Source: Spartobacteria bacterium
GTDB taxonomy: Bacteria > Verrucomicrobiota > Verrucomicrobiia > Chthoniobacterales > UBA10450
NCBI GenBank assembly: GCA_003167365.1
Contig: PMTM01000009.1
Coordinates: forward strand, 62,001 to 126,000
Reading direction: 5' to 3'
Length of the DNA: 64,000 nucleotides
A program made the translations under genes and the position numbers. Every line of letters starts with the position of its first letter. Position 1 is the stretch's first letter. A model generated the notes under the pieces. The model ran no database searches and was not told where the DNA came from. It saw only the letters and a program-made list of their open reading frames with translations. Positions 17,448 through 24,827 of this stretch are shown in pieces.

Positions 17448-17726
17448 CTATTCACAGACGCTCTGTTCGGTGGCGCAACCGGCAACCACGCGATCTCGCG
17501 GCGGAACTGGATCGTGCCCAAAACCACCCCAAGGTTGGCAGCGCCCGAGGCGTTTCAAGCCCAGCCAGCTTCCGTGAAAAGTGCCGTGCGTTTCTACGGC
17601 TTCCAAAAAGTACTCGGAACAGGTCGGTTCGAAGCGACAGCCGGATCCTGGTCCCGCCATCCAGGAGAGGAGCGGCGACACCGTGCATTGATAGGCGCGG
17701 ACAAGAATTCGAATCAGCGGAACCAT
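17448..17726 (-). CDS. yidD: Membrane protein insertion efficiency factor YidD
   Basis: With the ATG at 17726 the protein is 92 residues. It contains the family signature LIRAYQ-type N-terminus ([15 protein letters not shown]), [19 protein letters not shown] with its conserved cysteines, and [19 protein letters not shown]. YidD assists YidC-dependent insertion at the inner face of the membrane. The chosen start overlaps the rnpA stop (TAATG) and is preferred over an upstream in-frame start at 17768 that would extend into rnpA. Confidence 0.95.
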   Translation of the reverse strand: MVPLIRILVRAYQCTVSPLLSWMAGPGSGCRFEPTCSEYFLEAVETHGTFHGSWLGLKRLGRCQPWGGFGHDPVPPRDRVVAGCATEQSVCE

Positions 17727-18091
17727 TAGGCCGCTAGAATAGAAGTGCGCTTTGCCAGGCGCAACCACTCATCTTCCAGTTCGCGATAGGTGGCGCGCGC
17801 CGCTTTTGGCCGGGCAATGATTACGATCCAAAGATCAGCTCGCAAATCTTGTTGATGTTTGCGAACGATTTCACGCAAACGGCGCCGAACCCGGTTTCGA
17901 ACGACTGCTCCGCCGATGCGTTTTGAAGTTACAAATCCCGCGCGCAGAGAGTGTCGATCGGGCGACTGAAGGGCACCAAGGATGAGCAAAGCTCCACGCT
18001 CGGACCGGCCTTCCTTTTTTACGCGCTCAAACTCCGATGGCCGCGTAAGGCGGCGCGACTTCGGAAGACGCAAATCGCGCGGTGCGGACAT
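17726..18091 (-). CDS. rnpA: Ribonuclease P protein component
   Basis: The 121-residue protein has the expected basic composition and family motifs: [15 protein letters not shown] near the N-terminus and the RNR motif region [28 protein letters not shown], then [20 protein letters not shown]. It binds RNase P RNA and supports tRNA 5' maturation. In most bacteria rpmH lies immediately upstream; here the upstream neighbour is a DUF1761 gene only 33 bases away, with no room for rpmH. Confidence 0.95.
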   Translation of the reverse strand: MSAPRDLRLPKSRRLTRPSEFERVKKEGRSERGALLILGALQSPDRHSLRAGFVTSKRIGGAVVRNRVRRRLREIVRKHQQDLRADLWIVIIARPKAARATYRELEDEWLRLAKRTSILAA

Positions 18092-18124
18092 GCATTTTGA
18101 AATCGCTAAACGACGGCGGCGCTG

Positions 18125-18526
18125 CTAACGCCAGGAAAACAAAATGACCGTCGCCAAAATGCAACCAAGAAGGTGGTAGCTCGTGTCGATCATCCAAACC
18201 TTAGTCGGTTTCGATTCCCAAATGTGGGCGATAGTGAGCGCAGTGGCCGAAAGCCCTACGCCCGCCGCGACCCCAAGCCGCAACGCATGATTCATGTCGG
18301 GCGTGGTGGAGTGATCCAAAATGTAAGCGATCGCCGTGACTGCGATGAAGTTCGAAACGAAGGTGCCGATTAAGTTGCCGGCCATTTCCCCTTTTGTCGG
18401 TGTCGGCCACTGGGCACGATAACGCCGCAACTCATTTCCCCAAGTTTTCCCGAACAACAAAGAATACCAGACAAAACCCAGCATCCAGTAGGCCGCGCCC
18501 GCGCAAATGATCGCCAGCCAATTCAT
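18125..18526 (-). CDS. DUF1761 family membrane protein
   Basis: The 133-residue protein has four predicted transmembrane helices (WLAIICAGAAYWMLGFVWYSLLF; LIGTFVSNFIAVTAIAYIL; LGVAAGVGLSATALTIAHIW; YHLLGCILATVILFSWR). The N-terminal GxxWYSxLFGKTW pattern and tetra-helical layout fit DUF1761, a family with no assigned function. It takes the place normally held by rpmH upstream of rnpA, with a 33-base gap, so co-transcription is plausible but functional linkage is not implied. Confidence 0.75.
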   Translation of the reverse strand: MNWLAIICAGAAYWMLGFVWYSLLFGKTWGNELRRYRAQWPTPTKGEMAGNLIGTFVSNFIAVTAIAYILDHSTTPDMNHALRLGVAAGVGLSATALTIAHIWESKPTKVWMIDTSYHLLGCILATVILFSWR

Positions 18527-18623
18527 AGCGGCGTTATCTCAATTGCGATCCGGCAACACAAGGACATTCGCTGTAACTCATTGTTTCCAGAACAACACCT
18601 GCGAAACGAATTTTGTACAGCAA

Positions 18624-18657
18624 AAGTCTTCCCCTGAACGCATTCAGGGAAAGACTT
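18624..18657 (-). terminator. Hairpin downstream of the small lipoprotein gene, probable terminator
   Basis: AAGTCTTTCCCTGAA pairs with TTCAGGGGAAGACTT (one bulge) around a 4-base loop when read on the minus strand, giving a stem of about 14 bp. It lies 28 bases after the lipoprotein stop codon and is followed on that strand by only a short T-run (TTTT within GACTTTTGC). The interval 18527-18684 shows no other feature. Confidence 0.6.
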
Positions 18658-18684
18658 CGCAAAAGCGGAATCTATTCCGGCAGG

Positions 18685-18858
18685 CTACGGTGAAGGCGAC
18701 GGCGAGGTCGTCGTTGTAGTAGTCGTCGACTCCGTGCCGGATGTCGCAGCGGGGCTCGCTTCCGTGGATGGGCTCGCAGCCGGTGTCACGGTTTCAGTCT
18801 TTTGCTCGCACGCCGCTAAAAGCGCGGCACTAGCCAGAATGCAGATGTATTTCTTCAT
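18685..18858 (-). CDS. Small Ser/Thr/Pro-rich lipoprotein
   Basis: From the ATG at 18858 this is a 57-residue protein with a type II signal peptide (MKKYICILASAALLAAC); the lipobox LAAC gives a lipidated Cys17. The mature part of 40 residues is almost wholly Thr, Ser, Pro, Ala and Glu, ending in runs of Thr and SPSPSP, so it is probably a disordered, surface- or periplasm-exposed peptide. A longer in-frame start at 18966 would bury the signal peptide and is rejected. No known family is recognised. Confidence 0.75.
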   Translation of the reverse strand: MKKYICILASAALLAACEQKTETVTPAASPSTEASPAATSGTESTTTTTTTSPSPSP

Positions 18859-18962
18859 AATTTGTTTATGGGAATCCCAATGTGGGTCAAACATTGAATC
18901 GGAGCAAGGGCGGGTTTCGGCCGTCGCAAATAAAGTTTTGCCTGGCACGACAAATCCGTCGA

Positions 18963-20060
18963 TCAAAGCGCCGGCTCGTATTTCAAACCATGCTCTTCCG
19001 CGACCGCTTCGATCGTGAGCTTGCCGTCGCGCGTGTTAATTCCACCGCGTAAAGCCGGTTGTTTTTCGCAAGCGCCTTCCAGTCCATGATCGGCCAGTAG
19101 TTGAACGTACCGGTAAGTGATATTGGTGAGTGCTTGCGTGGCAGTCCGTGCATACGCAGCCGGCATGTTGGCCACGCAATAATGAGTCACGCCTTCTTCG
19201 ACGTAAACGGGATCGACATGTGTCGTCGGTCGCGCTGTTTCCGCGCAACCGCCCTGATCGATCGCGATATCGACAAGCACGCTGCCTGGTCTCATCTTCC
19301 GCAACATTGCTCGCGTGATTAGTTTTGGCGCCTTCGCTCCCGGCACCAGCACGGCGCCGATCAAGAGATCCGTCGTCGGCATCAGCTCGTGCAAATGCGC
19401 CTCGCTCGAGAAGAGCGTCCGCGTGTTGGCCATGGTGAGATCGAGAAATCTCAAGCGTTCAAGATCGACATCGAGAATCGTAACGTCCGCGCCGAGACCG
19501 GTTGCCATGCGCGCGGCGTTCACACCCGAGGTCCCACCGCCGAGCACCACCACGCGTCCCGGCAACACGCCGGGCACGCCGCCGAGCAACACACCGCTGC
19601 CACCCACATGCTTCGCCAAATAATACGCGCCCATCACGGTGGACATGCGGCCGGCGATTTCACTCATCGGTTCGAGCAACGGCAATCGATTCCCGACTTG
19701 AATCGTTTCGTAAGCGACGGCAGTGACGCCGGACTTTAATAAAGCGTCGGTCAGAGTTTTGCTCGCGGCGAGATGGAGAAAGGTGAAAAGAATCTGGCCT
19801 TTGCGCAAAAATGGAAACTCGGCTTTGAGCGGTTCCTTCACTTTCACGATCATGTCTGCGCGCGCGAAAACATCTTTGGCAAGATCGACAATCTCCGCGC
19901 CGGCCTTGATGTAATCCTCATCAGGATAACCGGAACCGATGCCCGCGTTCTTCTCGACCAGCACGGAATGTCCGCGCCGTTTCAACTGCTCCGCTGCCGA
20001 AGGCAAAAGGCCAACACGATTCTCCTGTTCCTTAATTTCCCTCGGGACGCCGATAATCAT
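18963..20060 (-). CDS. ald: Alanine dehydrogenase
   Basis: The 365-residue protein is collinear with alanine dehydrogenases (about 370 residues). [18 protein letters not shown] is at the N-terminus and the pyruvate-binding region holds MIVKVKEPL. The Rossmann motif is [20 protein letters not shown] with DVTILDVD, and [20 protein letters not shown] with [15 protein letters not shown] at the C-terminal side. It interconverts L-alanine and pyruvate plus ammonia with NAD+. Two AAGATCGACA words (19461 and 19881) fall in it, both read as VDL on the coding strand. Confidence 0.95.
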   Translation of the reverse strand: MIIGVPREIKEQENRVGLLPSAAEQLKRRGHSVLVEKNAGIGSGYPDEDYIKAGAEIVDLAKDVFARADMIVKVKEPLKAEFPFLRKGQILFTFLHLAASKTLTDALLKSGVTAVAYETIQVGNRLPLLEPMSEIAGRMSTVMGAYYLAKHVGGSGVLLGGVPGVLPGRVVVLGGGTSGVNAARMATGLGADVTILDVDLERLRFLDLTMANTRTLFSSEAHLHELMPTTDLLIGAVLVPGAKAPKLITRAMLRKMRPGSVLVDIAIDQGGCAETARPTTHVDPVYVEEGVTHYCVANMPAAYARTATQALTNITYRYVQLLADHGLEGACEKQPALRGGINTRDGKLTIEAVAEEHGLKYEPAL

Positions 20061-20092
20061 ACGCAGTGCTTCGCAGAAGAGAGTGCGCGAAG

Positions 20093-20653
20093 CTAGTTCA
20101 AAGATGGATTATCCGGCGCCGCCGCAAGCAATTTGTACCACGGCCCCAAACCGCGCATGATGTTGAACCACAATTTGGGAAGGATCTCCGGCTTGAGAGC
20201 GGTACGATTCGGTTTGTGCAATAGCCACGCGTTCTGTTTCATTTCTACCTCCAACTGGCCGGCGCTCCAGCCAGCGTAACCGACAAAGGCGCGGACCGAG
20301 GCGGGATCCGCACCGGCGCGCTCGCCGGCTTCATCGACATCCACATTGTGATTGAGCTTCAGCCCTTCTCCCTTCTCCCATTCGAAGGCCGCGAACATCA
20401 ACTGATTTTTCCCGACCGGGCCTCCGAGAAAAACTGGAACGTCAGCCAATCCGTACGGCGGCAATTCGTTCACCAGATCCGACACGTGCTTGTCGAGCGG
20501 CCGATTGATAATCACTCCCAACGCGCCGTCATCCGGATCATGTGAGGAAATAAATAGAACAGTGCGCCGGAAATTCGGATCGAGCATGTTGGGATGAGCG
20601 GCGAGAAACGAGCCGGCGAGACTTCGCGGCTTTTCCCCTCTCAGATTGCGCAT
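20093..20653 (-). CDS. YqgE/AlgH family protein (DUF179)
   Basis: At 186 residues this matches the family, with LAGSFLAAHPNMLDPNFRRTVL near the N-terminus, GALGVIINRPLDKHVSDL, PVFLGGPVGKNQLMFAAF and FVGYAGWSAGQLEVEMKQNAWLL. Family members are small soluble proteins of unclear role (first linked to alginate regulation in Pseudomonas); no catalytic function is established. It lies 32 bases upstream of ald in the same direction, so the two may form an operon. Confidence 0.92.
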   Translation of the reverse strand: MRNLRGEKPRSLAGSFLAAHPNMLDPNFRRTVLFISSHDPDDGALGVIINRPLDKHVSDLVNELPPYGLADVPVFLGGPVGKNQLMFAAFEWEKGEGLKLNHNVDVDEAGERAGADPASVRAFVGYAGWSAGQLEVEMKQNAWLLHKPNRTALKPEILPKLWFNIMRGLGPWYKLLAAAPDNPSLN

Positions 20654-20709
20654 GTAAAACTAAAAACCGCGATGCGACCTTTCGCAAGCGCCCGCGCAAG
20701 ATCGGCAAT

Positions 20710-20770
20710 TGTAGCGGCGCTCTATGGGCGCCGATTCTCTAATAAACGGCGGTCACAGACCGTCGCTACA
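20710..20770. repeat. TGTAGC...GCTACA REPIN element
   Basis: A 61-bp element between yqgE and the transglutaminase-like gene: left arm TGTAGCGGCGCTC-TAT-GGGCGCC, spacer ATTCTCTAATAAAC, right arm GGCGGTC-ACA-GACCGTCGCTACA. The stem sequences of the two arms are swapped relative to the copy at 15161. Confidence 0.85.
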
Positions 20771-20777
20771 GCTCCTT

Positions 20778-21629
20778 TCAGAGATTTACCAACTCGAGGC
20801 AGCTGTTCATCCGATTCGGAATTTCATCTTTACGAAAGTAACTGCCGCTGATCGGCGTGACATCTGACGGAGTTAGGCCGACGGCCGCACTGATGAAATT
20901 ATGATTGCAAAAGATTCCGTTGGTCGCATCCAGGCCGACCCAACCGGCTCCGGGCAAAAACGCTTCTGTCCACGCGTGCAACGAACCTTCCGCGCGCCGA
21001 GTCTGGCCGTCACTTTCGCGCAAGTAACCGCTGACCAGTCGCGCCGCCAAACCCATTTCGCGCAGGAGCTCGGCCAACAGCACCGCAATATCGCGGCAAG
21101 CCCCACTCCCGTTCCGCAACGTTTCGACCGGAGATCGCGTCGCCCCTCCTTCGCGCCGCTCGTATCCGATCGCTTCATGGAGCAAGCGATTGAGATCGGC
21201 CAAAACAGAAACCGTGTTGCGTTTGTTCGACGCGCTTGGCGGCGTCCATCCCGGGATCGCCAACTCATGCGTGATCTTTCGCTCGCGGTAAGGCGCCAGT
21301 ACGGCAAGAATCGCGGGATCGTAATCGAACGGCAAATCCACCGCGCTATTTTCGAGAATAAAATGAAACGGGTCCTTTTCATCGATCTCGAGATCGAGCG
21401 CCAATTGCAAATTTAGTTCCGCTGAAGGATCGGGGAAAAAACAGGACGCGACCGTGTTATCGAACACGTCTCGAGCAAAACGCACGTTGGCTGAGGGCGT
21501 GGTTTTAAATTCTAATGTTCGAACACGGCTGAAGCGGTCATGGCGAGGAAAAAGCCGAACATCGTGGGGCGAGAAGCTGATCGCCGGTTCGTAACTGTAG
21601 GTCGTTTGATAACGAATTCCCAGTTTCAC
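20778..21629 (-). CDS. Transglutaminase-like cysteine protease family protein
   Basis: The 283-residue protein combines a bacterial transglutaminase N-terminal beta domain (YQTTYSYEPAISFSPHDVRLFPR) with a transglutaminase core. The Cys is in NGSGACRDIAVLLAELLREMG, the His in EGSLHAWTEAFLPGAGW and the Asp in GLDATNG, completing the catalytic triad. Proteins of this type are cytosolic peptidases or amidases, often found beside circularly permuted ATP-grasp and alpha-E genes in peptide-like synthesis loci; none of those adjoins it here. The substrate is unknown. Confidence 0.88.
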   Translation of the reverse strand: MKLGIRYQTTYSYEPAISFSPHDVRLFPRHDRFSRVRTLEFKTTPSANVRFARDVFDNTVASCFFPDPSAELNLQLALDLEIDEKDPFHFILENSAVDLPFDYDPAILAVLAPYRERKITHELAIPGWTPPSASNKRNTVSVLADLNRLLHEAIGYERREGGATRSPVETLRNGSGACRDIAVLLAELLREMGLAARLVSGYLRESDGQTRRAEGSLHAWTEAFLPGAGWVGLDATNGIFCNHNFISAAVGLTPSDVTPISGSYFRKDEIPNRMNSCLELVNL

Positions 21630-21748
21630 AGGGGAAACTATGATAAAGATCGTGACACGTCGCCTAGTTCGTATAGAATTTTGTTGTCATCGCAGCTAAG
21701 CTCGTTTATTAGCTGCCCAGTTTTGGAAGATTGTTCTGGGGGGAACAG

Positions 21749-21790
21749 CCGCCCTTCACGTCCCTCGGACGTGGGGGGCGGTATCTTTTT
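21749..21790 (+). promoter_or_regulatory. Strong hairpin plus T-run in the leader of the DUF4230-like gene
   Basis: CCGCCC (21749-21754) pairs with GGGCGG (21776-21781), enclosing a perfect inner stem CACGTCC-CTC-GGACGTG, and is followed by TATCTTTTT. It has the form of an intrinsic terminator pointing toward the gene that starts at 21809. Since it precedes that gene and the leftward gene begins at 21629, there is no rightward transcript to end except the gene's own leader, which suggests attenuation; a mobile palindrome is the alternative. Confidence 0.5.
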
Positions 21791-21808
21791 GATCGGAAGG
21801 TACGCCTC

Positions 21809-22492
21809 ATGAAAAAAAGCCCGGAGGCGAATGGCCGAATCTCCTGGCCCGCCGCGATCATGCTTGTTGTTGTCGTCGCCGCCGCCGTCGTTGTTCTCGT
21901 TTTCCTGCGTTTGGAAAGCTGGCCGGCGCGAACGGCGAAGCAGAGTACAGCTGAGCTCGAGCGCCTTGGAAAAGATTTGCGCTCGGCCTTTGTCGATGTC
22001 GCGCATTTGCAACCGCGCATCACGATCAACAATCGCGTCTATCTGGAACAAACCACGACCAGAAGCGAGTTGGCGATTGTCTCGCGCCGCATCGAGGTCG
22101 AACACGAGTTCGCGCACACATGGGCGGGAAGCTCGAAGCGAATCAAGTTGCACGGAACGTTCGCGGTCAAAGCCGGTTTCGATCTGCGACAAAATCTCGC
22201 TGTCGACGTGCGTCCCGAAGAAATCGTGGTGCAGGTTCCGCACGCGCAGATTCTCGGCGTCGAACAAGACCAACTCGATGTGCTCGAGTTCGAGAACGGT
22301 TTTTGGAATCAAATCTCGGCCGACGATGTGAAGAATGAGTTGTCGATCTTGCCCCAGCTCGCGCGACAAAAGGCCGAGGAAAGTGGTCTGCCCGTGCAAG
22401 CTGAGCGCGCGTTGCAGCAGCAGTTGAACGAACGCATTCACGCCCCCCAGCCCGTGCGGGTGGTTTTCGGCTTCCCCGTGATAAAGGAATAG
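21809..22492 (+). CDS. Membrane-anchored DUF4230-like protein
   Basis: The ATG at 21809 is preceded at a good distance by GGAAGG, one of the few clear ribosome-binding sites in the window, and gives 227 residues. A transmembrane helix at about 13-34 (SWPAAIMLVVVVAAAVVVLVF) is followed by an extracytoplasmic domain with ARITIN-like strand RITINNRVYLEQTTTRSEL and a conserved mid-section VDVRPEEIVVQVPHAQILGV. This layout resembles DUF4230, a family without known function. An upstream in-frame start (21731) would pass through the leader hairpin and is rejected. Confidence 0.65.
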   Translation: MKKSPEANGRISWPAAIMLVVVVAAAVVVLVFLRLESWPARTAKQSTAELERLGKDLRSAFVDVAHLQPRITINNRVYLEQTTTRSELAIVSRRIEVEHEFAHTWAGSSKRIKLHGTFAVKAGFDLRQNLAVDVRPEEIVVQVPHAQILGVEQDQLDVLEFENGFWNQISADDVKNELSILPQLARQKAEESGLPVQAERALQQQLNERIHAPQPVRVVFGFPVIKE

Positions 22493-22571
22493 CGAGCAAG
22501 CTCTTGCCTTAACTTCGCGTGCGAGAAAACTTTCCCCCTGTCGCCTTTGCGGCTAAAGCAATCAGACGTAA

Positions 22572-24827
22572 ATGCCCTTTCGACGCCGACTCCTGATAGC
22601 GAGCCTGTTGGCTGTGCTCATCAGTCTTTTTGTCTTTTGGATCGGGCCCACGGCGGTTGCGACCGGAGTGCGCACATGGCTCTGGTGGCAGGGGCGTCGG
22701 CAAGGCTTAAAGGTTGAGATCGAGAAGGTCGACGCGCCGCTGCTGCGACCAGTCCTGATCCAAAACTTGCATATCGCATCCGCTAACAACGCGCCGTGCC
22801 GGATTGATGTAAAAGTCTCGGAGGCGATCGTCGATCTTCAACTCGCCAGAATTTTGACCGGCGCTTCGGGACGCGCCATCCGCGCGCTTTCGATTAAAGA
22901 ATTGCACGTCGAAACTCACTGCTCTGTTTCAGATGGAACAGAAAAGTCGCGGTTGGTCTGGCCAACTCTTCAAAAACTCCTTCCGGAGAATCTCAACGTG
23001 GCCAAGATCGATCTTCGCGTTGAAAGCGGATCGACCATCATCCTGCTGCGGAACACTTCTCTTTCCGCGAGCCAGATTGAAGCCGGCCGCCTCAAGGTCG
23101 GCGAACTCATGATTGCCTCCCCGTTATTCCGCCAAACCTTTTCCAATCTAAACGGCGCCACCGGCTGGCACGACAACCGCCTGACTTTGGGCGGCGTGGC
23201 GCTGGCCCGCGGTCTCGCTCTCCAGTCGATGACGATGGATTTGTCGCATCTGGGAAGCCAACGCGTCGGCATCGAAGTTGACTTCGACACGTTCGGCGGA
23301 AAACTCCGCGCCAGCGTCTCCAATGAATGGCGCCACCGGCATTCCGTCTGGAGCATCGCGGGCTCAGCTGCGCAAGCATCGCTCGCGCAGACGTCGGAAG
23401 CGCTCGGCTTTACCAGTCCGATCGAGGGCTTGCTTCACGCCTGCAAATTCACCTTTCACGGTGATACGCGCGATCTGCCGCACGCTACTGCTTCCATTTG
23501 GATCGAACTCACCGATTCCAGTTGGGCGGGACGAACGTCCGAAATCATCATGCTCGGCGCGGCGCTCTACAATCGCCAGATCCAGCTGCAGCAGCTTTAC
23601 GTAAAGCAGCGCGACAATCAGCTGACCATGAGCGGCGAAGGCGCCCTTCCTTCCAACTCATCCGATTGGTTGCGTCCGGATTTTCACGGCGACATCTCCG
23701 CTTCGATTCACGACCTCGGCGATTTCGCCGGTCTCTTTGGAGCCGAGCCCGGAGATTTTGCGGGTCAGATCGCGATCAACGGAACACTGAACGCGCGCGA
23801 TCGAAAACTCGTCGGGCGCTTGGCCGCGAGTGGCAAGTCGCTTACGATTTTCAAGACCCCGATCGACCTCTTGAACGTCGGATTGAACTTGAAGGCCGCC
23901 GAGCTCGAGATCGAGCAGTTGGAACTCAATCGGAAAAAAGATTTCGTCCACGCGCAAGGCAAGATCGACATGTCGCATGGGCACGATTATTCCGGCACGC
24001 TGAGCGTTTCCATCGGCAATTTGTCGGATTACTTGTCGATCTTCGGCAAATTTATTACGGTCGATTCGAAACCAACGCCGGCCGAAATTCAGGCCACAAT
24101 CGACTCGGGAATTTGGGACGCGCGCGGTATTGTAAATCTGCCCGGTTCTAGCCCGCTCAATTTCACCGCAAACTTTCCGCTACAGATCGGTGCAGACTGG
24201 AACGCTTTCCTCATCTCGCCGCTCAAGCTCACGCTGGATTTCCCGTCCGTCTTTCTAGCAAACGCACCGCAATACTTTCGTCCGGAGATTTTTCGCGAAG
24301 GGATTTTGAGCGGCAAGCTTTCCCTTTCCGGAACCTTGCAACATCCGCGCATCGCCGGCGACCTGCAGTTGCTAAGCGGAAAATTAGCGAACGCTCCGAT
24401 GAATCTTATAGAAACGAATGGCCGTCTCACTTTCAACGGAGATCGCGCATCGATCGATTTCTTGAATTTGGCGACGAAAGATGTCGATCTGTCATTTCGT
24501 GGAGAAATCGATCTTCACGATGTAAACGACCTTTCGATCAAGACTGTGGCGGTGCTACCGATCTTTGATCTCGCGACTCAGACAATCGATTGCGCCAGTA
24601 GAATTGAGTTTACGCCCGTTGGCCTCACGTTGGCACCGCCGATCGAAGAACTGGAGTTTCGCGGAAGCCTCTCTAAAGGCGATTGGTCGGTTAACGCAAA
24701 AGAGGGCGGAGCGACACGAGTAGTTCGACTCTGTTTCGGTGATAGTACGGGCGAGAAATCATTAGCGTTCGGCGCGCATTCTCGGCCAGGACCCCTTCAA
24801 CCACGGAAGCGAGCGAAGCGCCGTTAG
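22572..24827 (+). CDS. AsmA/TamB-like large membrane-anchored protein
   Basis: The 751-residue protein has an N-terminal membrane anchor (about residues 6-24, LLIASLLAVLISLFVFWIG) and then a long series of short amphipathic beta strands (e.g. LSIKELHVET, LKVGELMIASPLF, LNVGLNLKAAELEIEQLEL). A C-terminal section (AGDLQLLSGKLANAPMNLIETNG) recalls the beta-groove repeats of AsmA, YdbH and TamB. Such proteins are thought to carry phospholipid between membranes. No Omp85 gene adjoins this one, unlike the tamB gene at 6634. It ends overlapping the convergent dnaE by 4 bases (TTAG, both stop codons). Confidence 0.7.
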   Translation: MPFRRRLLIASLLAVLISLFVFWIGPTAVATGVRTWLWWQGRRQGLKVEIEKVDAPLLRPVLIQNLHIASANNAPCRIDVKVSEAIVDLQLARILTGASGRAIRALSIKELHVETHCSVSDGTEKSRLVWPTLQKLLPENLNVAKIDLRVESGSTIILLRNTSLSASQIEAGRLKVGELMIASPLFRQTFSNLNGATGWHDNRLTLGGVALARGLALQSMTMDLSHLGSQRVGIEVDFDTFGGKLRASVSNEWRHRHSVWSIAGSAAQASLAQTSEALGFTSPIEGLLHACKFTFHGDTRDLPHATASIWIELTDSSWAGRTSEIIMLGAALYNRQIQLQQLYVKQRDNQLTMSGEGALPSNSSDWLRPDFHGDISASIHDLGDFAGLFGAEPGDFAGQIAINGTLNARDRKLVGRLAASGKSLTIFKTPIDLLNVGLNLKAAELEIEQLELNRKKDFVHAQGKIDMSHGHDYSGTLSVSIGNLSDYLSIFGKFITVDSKPTPAEIQATIDSGIWDARGIVNLPGSSPLNFTANFPLQIGADWNAFLISPLKLTLDFPSVFLANAPQYFRPEIFREGILSGKLSLSGTLQHPRIAGDLQLLSGKLANAPMNLIETNGRLTFNGDRASIDFLNLATKDVDLSFRGEIDLHDVNDLSIKTVAVLPIFDLATQTIDCASRIEFTPVGLTLAPPIEELEFRGSLSKGDWSVNAKEGGATRVVRLCFGDSTGEKSLAFGAHSRPGPLQPRKRAKRR

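Noticed and set aside
18092-18124. Remnant of rpmH in front of rnpA
   Set aside because: Only 11 codons without a start; arginine richness alone is not evidence of L34.
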